A stretch of 64,000 nt of DNA from contig KN817586.1 of NCBI GenBank assembly GCA_000827495.1, positions 150,722-214,721 on the forward strand, in the 5' to 3' direction. Positions within the stretch are counted from its first letter, which is position 1. Each line of letters begins with the position of its first letter. The position numbers were made by a program, and so were the translations under genes. The DNA is from Hypholoma sublateritium FD-334 SS-4. Lineage: Eukaryota; Basidiomycota; Agaricomycetes; Agaricales; Strophariaceae. The notes under the pieces were generated by a model, which was not told where the DNA came from, made no database searches, and saw only the letters and a list, made by a program, of their open reading frames with translations. Positions 1 through 11,035 of this stretch are shown here, piece by piece.

Positions 1-733
1 AGGTGAGTTATAGAGTGATTTGCAATGATATATAATGAGAAAGGCCGGAATTATACACTGTTGACTTCATTAGAGCACATCTACATTTATTTCAAAGCAG
101 ATTTTTTGGTATTCTTATGTATTAAGATTTTATCTATTAGAATCTTAAAAAATTATGGTGATAGACGAAGTCTAGCGAGGTGGAGAGGGCGTTTTGCATA
201 ACTAGGACACTTTTGCATCCCATAACACGTGATAGTACGTCCATGGGCGCCAATCTATTTTTCGCTTATCGGGTTTCACACGCGGACCGCAGCCCCGTGC
301 AAAGGAATATAAGTAGCTGCTTTATACTGAGCCGGACCGTATGGTAGCGACTGGTAGCGACCGTCCTAGGGTGCGTTACACGGCTCCGGGCTGGATGCCT
401 GGCAATTAGCGACGGGGGACTGTGGCATTATGTGTTACATGTGCAGATTAAGCGACTCAAGTAGTGTAAATCATAGGTATCAAAGTCAACTTGAAGTCAG
501 TTCAAATAGAAAGCTGGAGAATGTAATTTAATGATATATTTCGCCCATAAGTCTTTGTAATTCTTTGTTTTCTGAACTGCAACGCCTCCTAGATTGAACC
601 CAGATTGAAAGATCTATTTTTATACTACATCTTTTAGCGACCGAGGGCAGCGTTATGCGTTACCGTCGCCACCATACAGTTCGGCTCAGTACATCGCTTG
701 GCAGTTACAGAGAACCCACGACCACTCTCCCTC
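1..733. other. Intergenic, upstream of membrane gene copy 1
   Basis: No open frame resembles a protein here. An AT-rich TATA-like site (around 305-312, ggaatataag context) precedes the first gene by about 420 bases, too far to be a confident core promoter for it. The left window edge may cut a gene, but no coding signal reaches it. Confidence 0.4.
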
Positions 734-2585
734 ATGTTGATATTGCTCTTCGTCTTCGCGTTGTTTCGCCATTTGCAAGGTGCCCCGCTCACCCCTGACG
801 AGGGGGGCCTTGATGATACTTTTCCTGCTTCGCACATCCAGCCTCGGGTTGAGGTCGTTTTCGGGAGCCGTACCACGTCCGATATCGTCACCAGCTGCTT
901 GGCCACCATCTTCGCGTGTACCTGGACCGCGATTCATCCGAACATCCCCTCGCAGGCCGACTCACGGTGGAATATCTTCAAGCGGCGCCTCGTCACGACG
1001 ATCTATGCTCTGTTGACACCGGAATTTATCACCCTGTGGGCTTTCAGGCAGTATTTCGGCGCGAAGAAGATTGTGGAAGAGTATAATTCGGAGATTGCAA
1101 CACGTAAACGTACGTGAGAGATGTTATACAAGGAAATAAGTGATTTATCCAAGAACAGAGACCAAGCGCCAACATGGACCTGGACGGCCATCGTTCCGAA
1201 AAATTTGGATCGGAGTCAAGGAATGGCTTTTTCATGCGCCTCCCTTCTATCTCGCCAGAGAAGGGGAAATCGAGCCATGGACAACTACACACGGATTCTT
1301 CGTCCAAATGGGCGGATTTGTGCTGCACAAAAACGGAACACCAATCCAAGCAGTGTCATTTTCTAAATCCTGGATCGAGACGGATCCTGACATGCGGGAG
1401 TACATATTTCGCCATGAAGACCTGCCAAGTCCTAGCGACGGAATCAAAGAGTTGATCCTGACTGGTGCCATAGACTCACCAAAAACCACAAAAGCCGAAA
1501 TCGAGGATCGCAGTAAAGGGGACATCATTTCCAAGACTGTCGTCATTCTCCAAACAACGTGGTTCATTGCTCAGTGTATCGCCCGTTGGTCAGTCAGAAT
1601 TCCAGTCACGGAATTGGAGATCGTAACCTTGGGCTATGCAATGCTGAATGGAATCACATATGCACTCTGGTGGAACAAGCCGCAAAATGTCGGCGTACCG
1701 GTGTACCTAGAGATCAAAGCACCGCTGATGGATTCTCTCGATGACAAACCTGCAGCATTGAGCAGCTCGGAAATGGAGTCGGGCATCGAGCAACCTCAAA
1801 TGAATATGGAAACGGCTTCAAACGTCGGTCAAGTCACGGTCCCGCAGGAGTCGGCTCATTTGGTTCCATTCACACATTCTCTTGACGACAAACCTGCAGC
1901 ACCCAGTAGCTCAGAAACTGAGTCGGGCATTGAGCTACCCCAAATGCATATGGAAATGGTCTCAAGCAGTCTAGTAACGAAGGAGTTGGATTATTTCGTC
2001 TCAAAAAACCTCACAGACGCGAGGCCTCATAAGTTAAGCCATCTTGTACGCAAACTCAAAGACGAATGGGATTCCTCTCCGGGCTATCAATTACTGCTCT
2101 TAATCCCCTATCGACTTATTCAAGGAGTTCTTCGTCCAATTAGTAAGCTGGGAGAGTCAAAATCTGATTATGTGGGCAAGGGAGATCTTCGTGTTCCAAT
2201 ATTCTTCGCGGAACCGGCAGGGGACAGCAAGACAGCAGTATTTCTATCTGTTGTTGCTACACTATTTGGATGCGCACACCTAGTTCCATCTTTCTTTCTT
2301 CACTATCTCTCTCCCACAGAAATGTGGCTCTGGCGGATATCTGCGGCTTTCATCACGGTTCAACCTTTCTTCGCTGGGTTATACCTTTACTATGTCGACT
2401 CAAAAACAGGGCTCAACTTGCCCGACTGGGTCGAAAATATCTGTACTGGACTGATCCTAGGGGCATCTCCTCTGTATGTAGTCGCTCGGCTAGCCCTTAT
2501 TATCCTCGCTTTCGTTTCCCTTCGTGACTTAACGGGTAATGCTCTTTCCGGTATTGATTGGATATCATCTATTCCCCACTTGTAG
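734..2585 (+). CDS. Basidiomycete multi-pass membrane protein, tandem copy 1
   Basis: Two exons, 734-1109 and 1159-2585, joined across a 49-bp GT-AG intron that keeps frame, give about 600 residues. I chose the ATG at 734 rather than 698 because the paralogue at 6367 starts at the same point and both then open with a signal peptide (MLILLFVFALFRHLQGAP). Hydrophobic segments follow near residues 50-68 and 84-103, two more around 265-310, and three in the C-terminal 170 residues. Signatures are TWTAIHPNIP, WTTTHGFFVQMGGF, TKAEIEDRSKGD and the terminal DWISSIPHL. From memory, many uncharacterised agaricomycete proteins share these blocks; I know no assigned function. The linker after residue ~320 holds a duplicated acidic unit (1731-1820 and 1875-1964). 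Membrane location is predicted; role unknown. Confidence 0.85.
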
Positions 2586-4195
2586 TTAATTTTAGTTACC
2601 TTAGATTCTTTTTTGTATCAATAGGAATTCTATCTGGTCCGTATTAGCTATGCCACGTTACAGTGCATATATAAGTTTCATTCACAAATCCTTCATAGGT
2701 GGTAGTGCCAGGATGCAGCGGCACATTTTGCTAGATCCCGAAGCCCGCGCAGAGGCGGTTAGATAGGGACGGCGACACGCTCCTCTTCATCCGGAGCTGG
2801 AGCTGCGATCAGGCCCGCCGCCGGTGGACAGGTCGGATGAGGTAGTTCGAGCTAATGTGGCAAGGTAGTATGCACGAAAGAGCTTGGCACGCCACGATAC
2901 GGGGGAAAATATTGCGGCAGTGGGAGCTCTGAGCTGCCAGTTCAGCGGGCGTTCTCTGGAATTCAAAGAGGTGATAGCGCCAGGCCAGCATGTGTCAATG
3001 TCAGTGATTATTGTCAGGAAGCAGAGGATGCAGCCACACCTCCTACCGAACGTAAGTAGTAGCGCCTGTGATGCTGGAATTTACAGATAAATTGCGCAAG
3101 GCTAGGAGCGCCGGACTTATGAACAATGGTAATAAGCCCAGCCGGGCGCCAACGACGGTGTACAGAGGTACGGTTGAATTTCTGAGCCTGGTCAAGACTC
3201 GAGCCGTGATTGAGGGAGACAGAATGCTCCGCCGCAAGTGCGCGGACGAAACATGCAACGCTGATCACCACTTCCCCCTCCGCATCCAGTGCGGCGGGGA
3301 ATATTATTGATTAAGCACGGGATTAACGGATGACTGAGAGTGAGCAGGCACCCGGCGCCGCTGTACCTAACCATATGAACAGACATCGATAGCGCAGAGA
3401 GAATAGAACCGCGAAGAAACCGGCCGCTGGGCTGCAGCGCCGGCGGTCGGTCTGAATGGTGAACCGTCCTCTTCGGTAGCGGCGTCCGAGGGGCAGCGAA
3501 CGAAATAGAATCGTTGCGCCATATTACGCGGGCCCGCAATGGTGGATTGTGGAAAGTCGAGAAAGAGGGCGGCCGGGGCCATGGCACTGTCTGAGGGCCT
3601 TGTTGAGCTAAACGCGTTCCGTAAGATACAGTATGAACGTTATGAGCGTCCGAGCTTGGGAGTCAACACAGAGTCACAGAGCAGCGGGCGGTAGCAGAGT
3701 TGTAGCAGAGGAGAAGGCTGCAGCAGTCGCGGTTGTGATCAAGCAGCGACTAGTGATGCAAGGTTAGGGTTAGAATTACAAATACCCCAAGCACTGCCAC
3801 AATTCCCCAATCGGGATGGGGCGGACGTCGCGCGGCATTGAACACGCTTGCAGAGTGCAAGTTGAGTGCACCTCCGCCACGCCGAGCAGCAGAGCCCCAT
3901 AGAATCCTTCCCCCTCCCCGTACCACTCCACGCGCTCTGTGCGTACGCCACATCCTTCTACGTTTCGCGGCTGTGTCAAACAGTGTGGCCGAGCTCCTTA
4001 GGATCCTCCCCCAACGCAGCGCCGAGGCTCCACGCACTCAACAGCACATTCTAAGGTGCGTATACGCTATGATTTCAAGATATCCTGGTTAAAATATATG
4101 CAGCCTCGCCATGGTACCGTCATATTCCACCCCGCCAGGACAGTTCTTTCAAGCCTATTCTCTGCGTAGCCTCCGTTGGAGTGCGAAATACACCT
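2586..4195. other. Intergenic with 3' flank shared with copy 2
   Basis: Open frames here look like chance. About 3340-3830 resembles 8430-8830 downstream of copy 2. Examples are the blocks near 3350-3380 and 8435-8462, and near 3452-3487 and 8540-8580. The flank is therefore part of the duplicated unit. The spacing differs by about 0.5 kb (offset 5,600 at the stop codons, about 5,085 in the flank), so copy 1 carries extra sequence between about 2.65 and 3.33 kb. Confidence 0.5.
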
Positions 4196-5095
4196 ATGGA
4201 TAGCGCGCCGATTCGACTCTTCTTGTCCCCAGCATACTCCCATGAGACAACCTCGACGTTGCACACTGACATAAACGTGACGGCTCAGCTTATCCGCTCT
4301 GCGAAATCAGGTAGCGACTGGACGTACAATGAACTACACGCCTGTGACATCAGCATTACGCCGACCTCACCAGCTAATTTCCCTCAAGTCGGCGCAGACT
4401 CTTCGCTCGACCATCCTGTTCCCTCCATCCTCACGTCACTAGCCACTGACGCCGACGACCCTAACCTCTCAGAAGCAGCGTCAGAATACCTAGGTTGTCT
4501 ACACCTCGCCGCCCGTCCCCGTCAAGAAAGCGCCATCAACTATTTCGACGCATCGACTCTGAGGTTCTGGGATCCTGCGCACCAGACACCGCCGTGGAAA
4601 CCCGCTATGCCATCCCTCTCTTCGTTTGCGGCGAGAAGTGGGTTGTTCAAGCAGACGTATGCGTTATCCATCAGCCCACCACCATGCTACTCGTCCTTGC
4701 TGAAGACAAGACAACGTTCAATAACACGGCCGCTTATGAGGTCGAGGTGCAGGTTGTGGCAGAAGCAGTCCAGCGCGCGGAGAACGGCCGACCTATCCTT
4801 GAAGTCATGACCATTCCCTGCATCACAACGTCCAGCATCACGCTCACCCTCTACCTCGGCCCTGTCACCAAGGAAGTGAGCTACATCGTCATCACCGACC
4901 AGTATCCCGCGTCCCAAACTCAAGTATTGAAGTGCATCAATACTGCAACACGTCGAAGGCGGGCCAATGAATGAATGGCGGACCCAGAATTTTGAAAGAT
5001 TGCTTTCAGACGCTTCCCTGCGTTCAAAGATCTTGCAAAGAGCGACTGGGAGCAGTACATCGATTACTTGGTGTTTATGGATCGGCACGCACACC
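4196..5095 (+). pseudogene. Frameshifted member of an agaricomycete EDK-motif protein family
   Basis: Translated pieces in different frames line up with one protein type that I recall as abundant and uncharacterised in agaricomycetes. Frame 1 from ATG 4196 covers the N-terminal part (YNELHACDISI, then RQESAINYFDAS). A frame change near 4545-4565 leads into LFVCGEKWVVQADVCVI, LLVLAEDKT and MTIPCIT...YPASQTQVLKC (to 4974). A second change recovers RFPAFKDLAKSDWEQY around 5008-5060, the usual C-terminus. At least two indels therefore break it. The Glu-Asp-Lys motif after a beta-like stretch is reminiscent of PD-(D/E)XK nuclease folds, but that link is only an inference. Function unknown. Confidence 0.65.
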
Positions 5096-6366
5096 TCCAT
5101 CGCCATGTTTCGCTTTCCTTGAGCTGTACGAACACGGCTGTCACGTTGTTCTTCCCTTGTCCTTGTGGAGTTGGGACGAGAGGCAGAACACGCTGCGCTG
5201 CGCAGTTTCTTGTCCTTCGCCGACATCGTCCATACCGCCGAGGTAGGCTCTCCTCCTCAAGCCTGCTTGATTCGTACTCTCGCTCACACCGTCTTTTCAG
5301 CCCTCTGATTTCCAAAATAGACCATATAGTCGCGTACCCGTCCTCGCAAATGCATTGCCGTACCATGTTCGGGGCATGCCGCTCAGAATGAATGCCTGAG
5401 CGACATCGTCGACGCCGAGCGCCCCACCAGATGCCCGTCCGTCCCGTCTAGAAGGTCGTTATCAAGTTCTCGGGTGTCGCGCGGAGGCACGGTGCTTTGC
5501 TCCCCATATACTTCTCATCCTCGACGTATAACTACGGCTGCCGCATATCCAATTCGCATCGCTGCTTCAAGTCTCCAGGAAGCAGCAACCTCATGCAACC
5601 GTACCACGGATGTTGTTTTATCCATCGCGCACGAGTTCACGCAAGGAGCGATATATCTTTCTCCGTCGCTCGATTCTCAATATCTCGTGCATCCATGCTG
5701 CATGGCGAACTCGCGATCATCGCCGTCCACCGCTCAGGTAACGTCATCGTCTAGCTCGATGGCCGGCTCAACAAGACTGTCGTCGTCTCGCCCCGCTTCA
5801 ACATTGGACGTTCGGAGATCGATCCCTCGGTCAGTTCGTTCCTCCCTTCCCGTGTGTTCAGGCATTATCATCCTCGTAAGTCACTCCATGTTATCAATCC
5901 CACCCCGCTGACTGGTTCTTTAGAGTCCTCGATCATGAGGAGGAACGTCATAAGCAGATTGGAGGAAAGCTCCTTGGATACGTGTACTTGATCGACCAGT
6001 ATCCACACACGCTTGCGATCAATCCATCGTTGGTTTGCTGCTATTATTATCCATGCAGGCACGTTGGTACGCTCTCTTGGTATTGAACTTACTTACGCAT
6101 GTTCTAGACTTTCAGTACATATACAAGTTCTTTGCAGAAAAATCAATACATACATAAGTTCAATAAAATGGTCTTTCTAAAGCGTAAATAACAGACTGAC
6201 GGACGACAGGAATTCGTCGGTCACCACCTTCACCAGGCCTTACAACTTTCCCACATCATACGCCTCGCCGCGCCGGCGAGTGGCGAGACCTTTTGGCCAT
6301 GTAGCAGCAAGGCTACTTATATATATCTCCCGGTAGTTCCAGAAAACTTACTTCCCCATTCCCATC
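5096..6366. other. Intergenic, upstream of membrane gene copy 2
   Basis: A GT-initiated frame at 5474-5911 and its neighbour at 5497-5754 give low-complexity or stop-interrupted translations that I could not match to a family. A TATA-like run (tatatata, about 6317-6326) lies about 45 bases before the start of copy 2 and is a plausible core promoter. Confidence 0.35.
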
Positions 6367-8185
6367 ATGTTGATACTGCTGTTCCTCTTTGCGCTCTTTC
6401 GCCACTTGCAAGGTGCCCCCCTCACCGCTAACGAGGGGGGCGACATCGAACCTTTGCCTACTTTGCACATCTTGCCGCGGACTGACATCGTTTTCGGGAC
6501 CCGTGCCACGTCCGATATCGTCACCAGCTGCTTGGCCACCATCTTCGCGTGCACTTGGACTGCGATCCATCCGAACATCCCCTCGCCAGCCGACTCGCGA
6601 TGGGACATCTTCAAGCGGCGCCTCGTCACGACGATCTATGCCCTGTTAGTACCGGAATTTGTTACGGGCTGGGCTTTCAGGCAACATCTCGGCGCGAAGA
6701 GGATTGTGCAGGAGTATAATTCAGAGATCGCAAAACGTACGTGAGCGATGTCTTGCGAGTAGATAAGTTGCTGATCCGGGAGCAGAGACCGTCCGAGTCG
6801 AGCACCAACACGGACCGCGGCGACCATGGTTCCAGAAGCTTTCGGTTGGCTTCAGAGAATGGCTTCTTCAGGGGCCTCCTTTCCATCCTATCAGAGAAGG
6901 GGAAATCCCGCCATGGACCACTACACACGGATTCTTCGTTCAGATGGGCGGATTTGTGCTGAGCGAGAACGGAATACCGATTCAGGCAACGTCGTTTTCT
7001 AAATCCTGGCTCGAGAAGGATGACGACATATCAGAATATATAACTAAGCATAAAGACCAGCGAGCGCCTTGCGACGGAATCAAAGAGTCGATTCTGGCTG
7101 GTGTCATAGATGCTCCAAAAATCACAAAAGCAGAAATCGAGGATCGCAGCAAAGGGGACGCCATTTCCAAAACTGTCGTCATTCTTCAAACGACGTGGTT
7201 TATCGCCCAATGTATAGCGCGATGGTCGGCCAGAATTTCAGTCACGGAATTGGAGATCGTCACGTTGGGCTTTGCAATGCTGAATGGTATCACATATGCA
7301 CTGTGGTGGCACAAGCCGCAAGATGTCGGGGTGCCGGTGTACCTGGAAATCAAGGCGATGTCGCCAAATCCTGTCGCCATGAAATCTGTAGCAACAAGTA
7401 CTTCAGACACAGAGTCAGCCATCGAGCCACCTCATATGAACACGGAAACGGCTGCAAGCAACGAAATCATTGCGACGCCAAATTCTCGCGAAAATGAATC
7501 TGCAGCACCAAGTACCCCGGAACGCCAGGCGGACATTGAGCTACTCCGAATTGACGCTGAAACAGCCACGCCCAATGAAATCACGGAAGAATTAGGTTAT
7601 TTGGTTCCAAAAAACATCACCGACGCGAGACTTCACAAGCGAAGCTTTCTTGTGCGCAAACTAAAGGAAGACTGGGGTCCTTCCCCTGGCATTGATTTAT
7701 TGTTTTTCATTCCCTATCGACTTACCACCGCATTTTTTCATCCATTCATTAAGCTATGTGGGGCATCCTATGATTATGTACGCGAGGGCGATCTTCGTGT
7801 TCCAATGTTCTTCGGAGAGCCAGCAATAACCAACGAATCCGCACATTTTATTGGTATGATTGCTACAGTGTTTGGACTTGTGCACTTAGTACCATCTTTC
7901 TTCCTTCATGATTACCCCCACACGACACTGCTGCTCTGGCGGATATCTGCGGCTTTTATCACGGTTCAATCTATCTTTACTTCGTCAGTCAGTTATATGA
8001 GGGACATGATGATGTCCTCCCCCTCCTGGCTTGTAGTTTCCATTGGTCTACTCCTAGGAGTGTCATATCCTCTGTATATAGTCGCCCGGCTGGCCCTCAT
8101 TATTCTTGCTTTCGTTTCCCTTCATGACTTACCGCCAAATGCCTATCTTACTATTGATTGGATTTCGTCTATTCCCCATTTGTAG
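6367..8185 (+). CDS. Basidiomycete multi-pass membrane protein, tandem copy 2
   Basis: Exons 6367-6736 and 6786-8185 are joined by a 49-bp intron at the same position and of the same length as in copy 1, giving about 589 residues. Start ATG 6367 opens a signal peptide (MLILLFLFALFRHLQGAP). The blocks TWTAIHPNIP, WTTTHGFFVQMGGF, TKAEIEDRSKGD, LRVPMFFGEP, WRISAAFITVQ and DWISSIPHL follow the order of copy 1. The segments TVVILQTTWFIAQCIARW and LVHLVPSFFL are hydrophobic, as is the end of the protein, so it is predicted to be multi-pass. The linker again holds two related acidic units (ESAIEPPHMNTETA and ADIELLRIDAETA types). The frame is intact, so this copy is probably functional; role unknown. 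Confidence 0.85.
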
Positions 8186-8948
8186 TCACTAATACTGGTT
8201 ACTTTAATTTACTTTTTTCTGTCCTTGGGGATTCAATTTGATGGGCATTATTATCGCGCGTTACATTGTATATATAATATTGATTCAAAGGGCAGTCGGG
8301 GAGTGCCTGGACAGATCGGTGCGACGTACCCGATCCAACGCGAGACATCCATTGCCGCTGCTCGCTCCGCGTCTAGAAATCATTGACTGAGCACAGCCCA
8401 CCGGTATGATCTAGGGATCGACCTCTAAACAGACACACGGCGTCGCTGTGCCTGATTATATGACCGTTGACCATATAAAGCGAGCTCAAAGGAAACAGAG
8501 CCAAAAGATGCGGCGACTAGTGGACTCCGGCTCTGGCTTCCGGTATGAATGGTATCCGGTCCCTGTTGGCTGTGGCGTCAAAAGGAGAGGTTCTCCAAAG
8601 GAAGAGAATCGACCTGACGAAACTTGAAAGTGGGAGCTTATTAGTGTTCAGATAAACGCGACCCACGAATGCAAAACATGACCTGTACGTAAAGTAGTAG
8701 AAGGGAGGTCCCGTCGTTTGAATTTTGAGACGAAAAGGCGACAGTCAGTTGGACTTGAGTTGCAAGTAAGCTGAGGTTGCACTCCCTAGTGATGGCGCGG
8801 CCGCACTTGCCTGATCGGGACGTGGAAGTTCAGATCTCAGTGATCAACCTATACTTTGCCTATACTCGTCAATTTATATAGTCAAAACAGGTTAAATATA
8901 TACCTCTCTCGCAACTCATTGACATACCTGAGTACCGTGCTCCCGCCA
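8186..8948. other. Intergenic, 3' flank of copy 2 and upstream of copy 3 relic
   Basis: About 8430-8830 is similar to the 3' flank of copy 1 (see 2586-4195). An AT-rich stretch with a tatatata-like site lies at about 8873-8903, just ahead of the copy 3 relic, where a promoter would be expected. No coding region seen. Confidence 0.4.
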
Positions 8949-9200
8949 TGCTGATGCTATTTTCTCTTTTCGCAATTTTTTGCACCTTACAAAGTGCTCC
9001 TCTCGCCCCCGATGAAGCAGCATCAATACCACCAATATTCTCCTTGAGGAACACGCTCGATTCACCAACCGATTCACGGTGGGTGATATTAAGCGGCGCA
9101 TGAATACCACAACCAATGCTCTTCTGACACCTGAGCTCATCAATTTTGGCCTTTCAGACATTATGGAGGTGCGAAGAGGTTCACAATTTACAAAGGAATA
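8949..9200 (+). pseudogene. Broken third copy of the tandem membrane family
   Basis: ATG 8949 opens MLMLFSLFAIFCTLQSAPL, matching the signal peptides of copies 1 and 2. The segment that should carry TSDIVTSCLATIFACTWTAIHPNIP is missing, and the frame resumes at DSRWVI. A frameshift follows. The next frame gives KRRMNTTTNALLTPELIN, the counterpart of KRRLVTTIYALLTPEFIT, and then a further degraded match to the end of exon 1. No counterpart of exon 2 was found downstream. It has an internal deletion, at least one frameshift and no 3' part, so it is a pseudogene fragment. Confidence 0.8.
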
Positions 9201-9214
9201 AGATATCAAATGAT

Positions 9215-10032
9215 TTACAAACAGAAGCGAGTACACCCCACAGTCTTATCGAGCCAACTTGTTTTCTCTTCCTGAATCCGTTGTTGCGGCCTTCCAGCGC
9301 GCGTCATGCCCTCCTTTGTCGGTGGAATGTACTCCGAGTCCTCTTTGGTGCTCGTTTTCTCTGGTTCATGGCAGCTTGTATCTATGGAGGCGGGCGATTT
9401 CTCCTTCGTTTCCGGGACATGGGACTCCTTGCTGTCTGGCACATAATCCTCACGCGTGCGTTTCGAAACCCGCAGCTCGACAAGCTCGCCCGCCTGCACG
9501 CCTAGTACCGCCGCCGACGCGCTCCTAGACCCGTGAGCACTTGAGCCTTCGCGCCGCGCCCCACATCGAAGACATGCACTCACCCCGCGTTGATCTGAGC
9601 GAGGACCGCCGCCTGCGCGGGGTCGTCGTAGCGGCGCAGCGGCGTGCCACGGCCGAGCTGGAAGCCGTTGCGCCAGAATGTCAAGTAGCTCACGGCAGCG
9701 CGCTCCTGGTCCGCGGGAGCGGGCGTCCTACGGCGGTGCGGGCGGTCAGCGGGCCGTAGTGGTCTACACGGGAGGGGATGAGGGGACGCTCACGCAGCGG
9801 CGCGCACGAAGAGCCCAGCAGTGACGGCGGCAGTGGGCGCGTCCATGGCGGAGCCGGCGAGCGCGTCGACGTGCGCTTGGGCACTGCACAAAGGTTTGAA
9901 AGTTCAAGGGATGGGCACGGCGAATGGGTGTGTAGATTCCACAGCAGGGCAGTACCTTGGTTTAGCCACATCAGTCGCAGCTGCAGTTGCAGCGCCGGTC
10001 TTGATGGCGATGGCTGGGTCGGCCGTGGCCAT
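9215..10032 (-). CDS. SEP-domain protein (p47/Shp1-like) lacking a UBX domain
   Basis: Four exons on the minus strand, 9956-10032, 9794-9883, 9584-9727 and 9215-9524, splice in frame to about 206 residues from ATG 10032. Residues about 65-130 form a clear SEP domain: [41 protein letters not shown] and KRTREDYVP. In p47/Shp1 proteins SEP is followed by a UBX domain that binds the Cdc48/p97 ATPase. Here about 70 Lys/Glu-rich residues follow and then a stop, with no UBX and no recognisable N-terminal UBA. The 3' end abuts the copy 3 relic of the tandem family, so the gene may have lost its 3' half through rearrangement. Cdc48-linked function is therefore doubtful. The SEP call is strong; gene integrity is uncertain. 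Confidence 0.65.
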
Positions 10033-11035
10033 GGATGTCAGAACCAAGGTGGGTGGGTAGGCAAGGATGTCTGCGTGAGATACCGATAAGTATAGTCATG
10101 AGGATGTACTGATTTAACACAACTCGGTGCCGCTTACTACGAGAAAGCGTCCGAATGCGTACCGTGCTGTGATAGGTACAAGCGCTGACCACGACGGGGG
10201 TGCCGAAGACTGCAAAAAAGTTAGCCGTATAAGTTGCATCTGTTCAAAGCATTCTAAACGGCCCAGCGAAACCACTTCCGCTCGTCTCGCGCCTGATAAG
10301 CTACAAAACGACAAGGCAAAAAAAAATTGGGGAAGTGCAAATGAAAATAATATTGGACAGAAACTAATCCTTGGAATAAGTACGAGAAATCAATTGGTGA
10401 CTATGAGTAAGGCAGCGTGTAGGTGCATAGATAGATAGAGCAATTAAGCAGGTGCAGAAAATCGGAACAGAGAAAGGTGGGCCGCACGCCGGGCGCTGCT
10501 AGACCGAAAAACATGTATACCATGGCAGGTAATCGGTCCTTGTGTGCTCATCAAAGCGGGAATGTTCTCGGCGAACGAGGGGAATCGTGGATCTACCCCG
10601 CGGACCCAGCGACAGAAAGAGGGCAAGCCGCAAGCGAGGTGTCAAGCTGCACGCGGCCGGACAATGGTCAGGATAAATGAATGCGGAAAGCGACGAAAAG
10701 CCGCAAAGAAAGGGCGGGTGTGGTCCAGGTAATATATGGAGGGTGGCAGTCGGTTGTAGGTCCATTAGAGCAGAGCTGCGTGTCGTCTAGGTGGGCGAGG
10801 CGGTTAATGGGCGCAATCGTATGATGGGTGCTGTGTGTAGTTATGACGGGGACGCGGATGGTTGTGCCCGCGAGGGGTATATGCGGATGCCGCTCCTGGC
10901 CAGGTGTATAATAATATAGATGTCGTGGCGGGTATTATCGCGTCTAGAGGCCAGACAAGGGCTCGAGATCGCGGGCGCGTCGTGAGAGTAGGTACCGGTG
11001 TCGGATGTAGCTTGGCAGAAATAATGTCCATGGAG
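10033..11035. other. Intergenic between SEP gene and DGK1
   Basis: Open frames on both strands are short, start at non-ATG codons or are low in complexity. No family match was recognised and no repeat stands out. Confidence 0.4.

Noticed and set aside
3192..3587. Minus-strand 131-codon ORF
   Set aside because: It lies in duplicated 3' flank, is not conserved as a frame in the second copy, and its translation is unlike a protein.
5474..5911. Plus-strand frames around 5.5-5.9 kb
   Set aside because: GTG start, Ser-rich translation; the neighbouring frame with LHGELAIIAVHRSGNVIV meets a stop, and no family was recognised.
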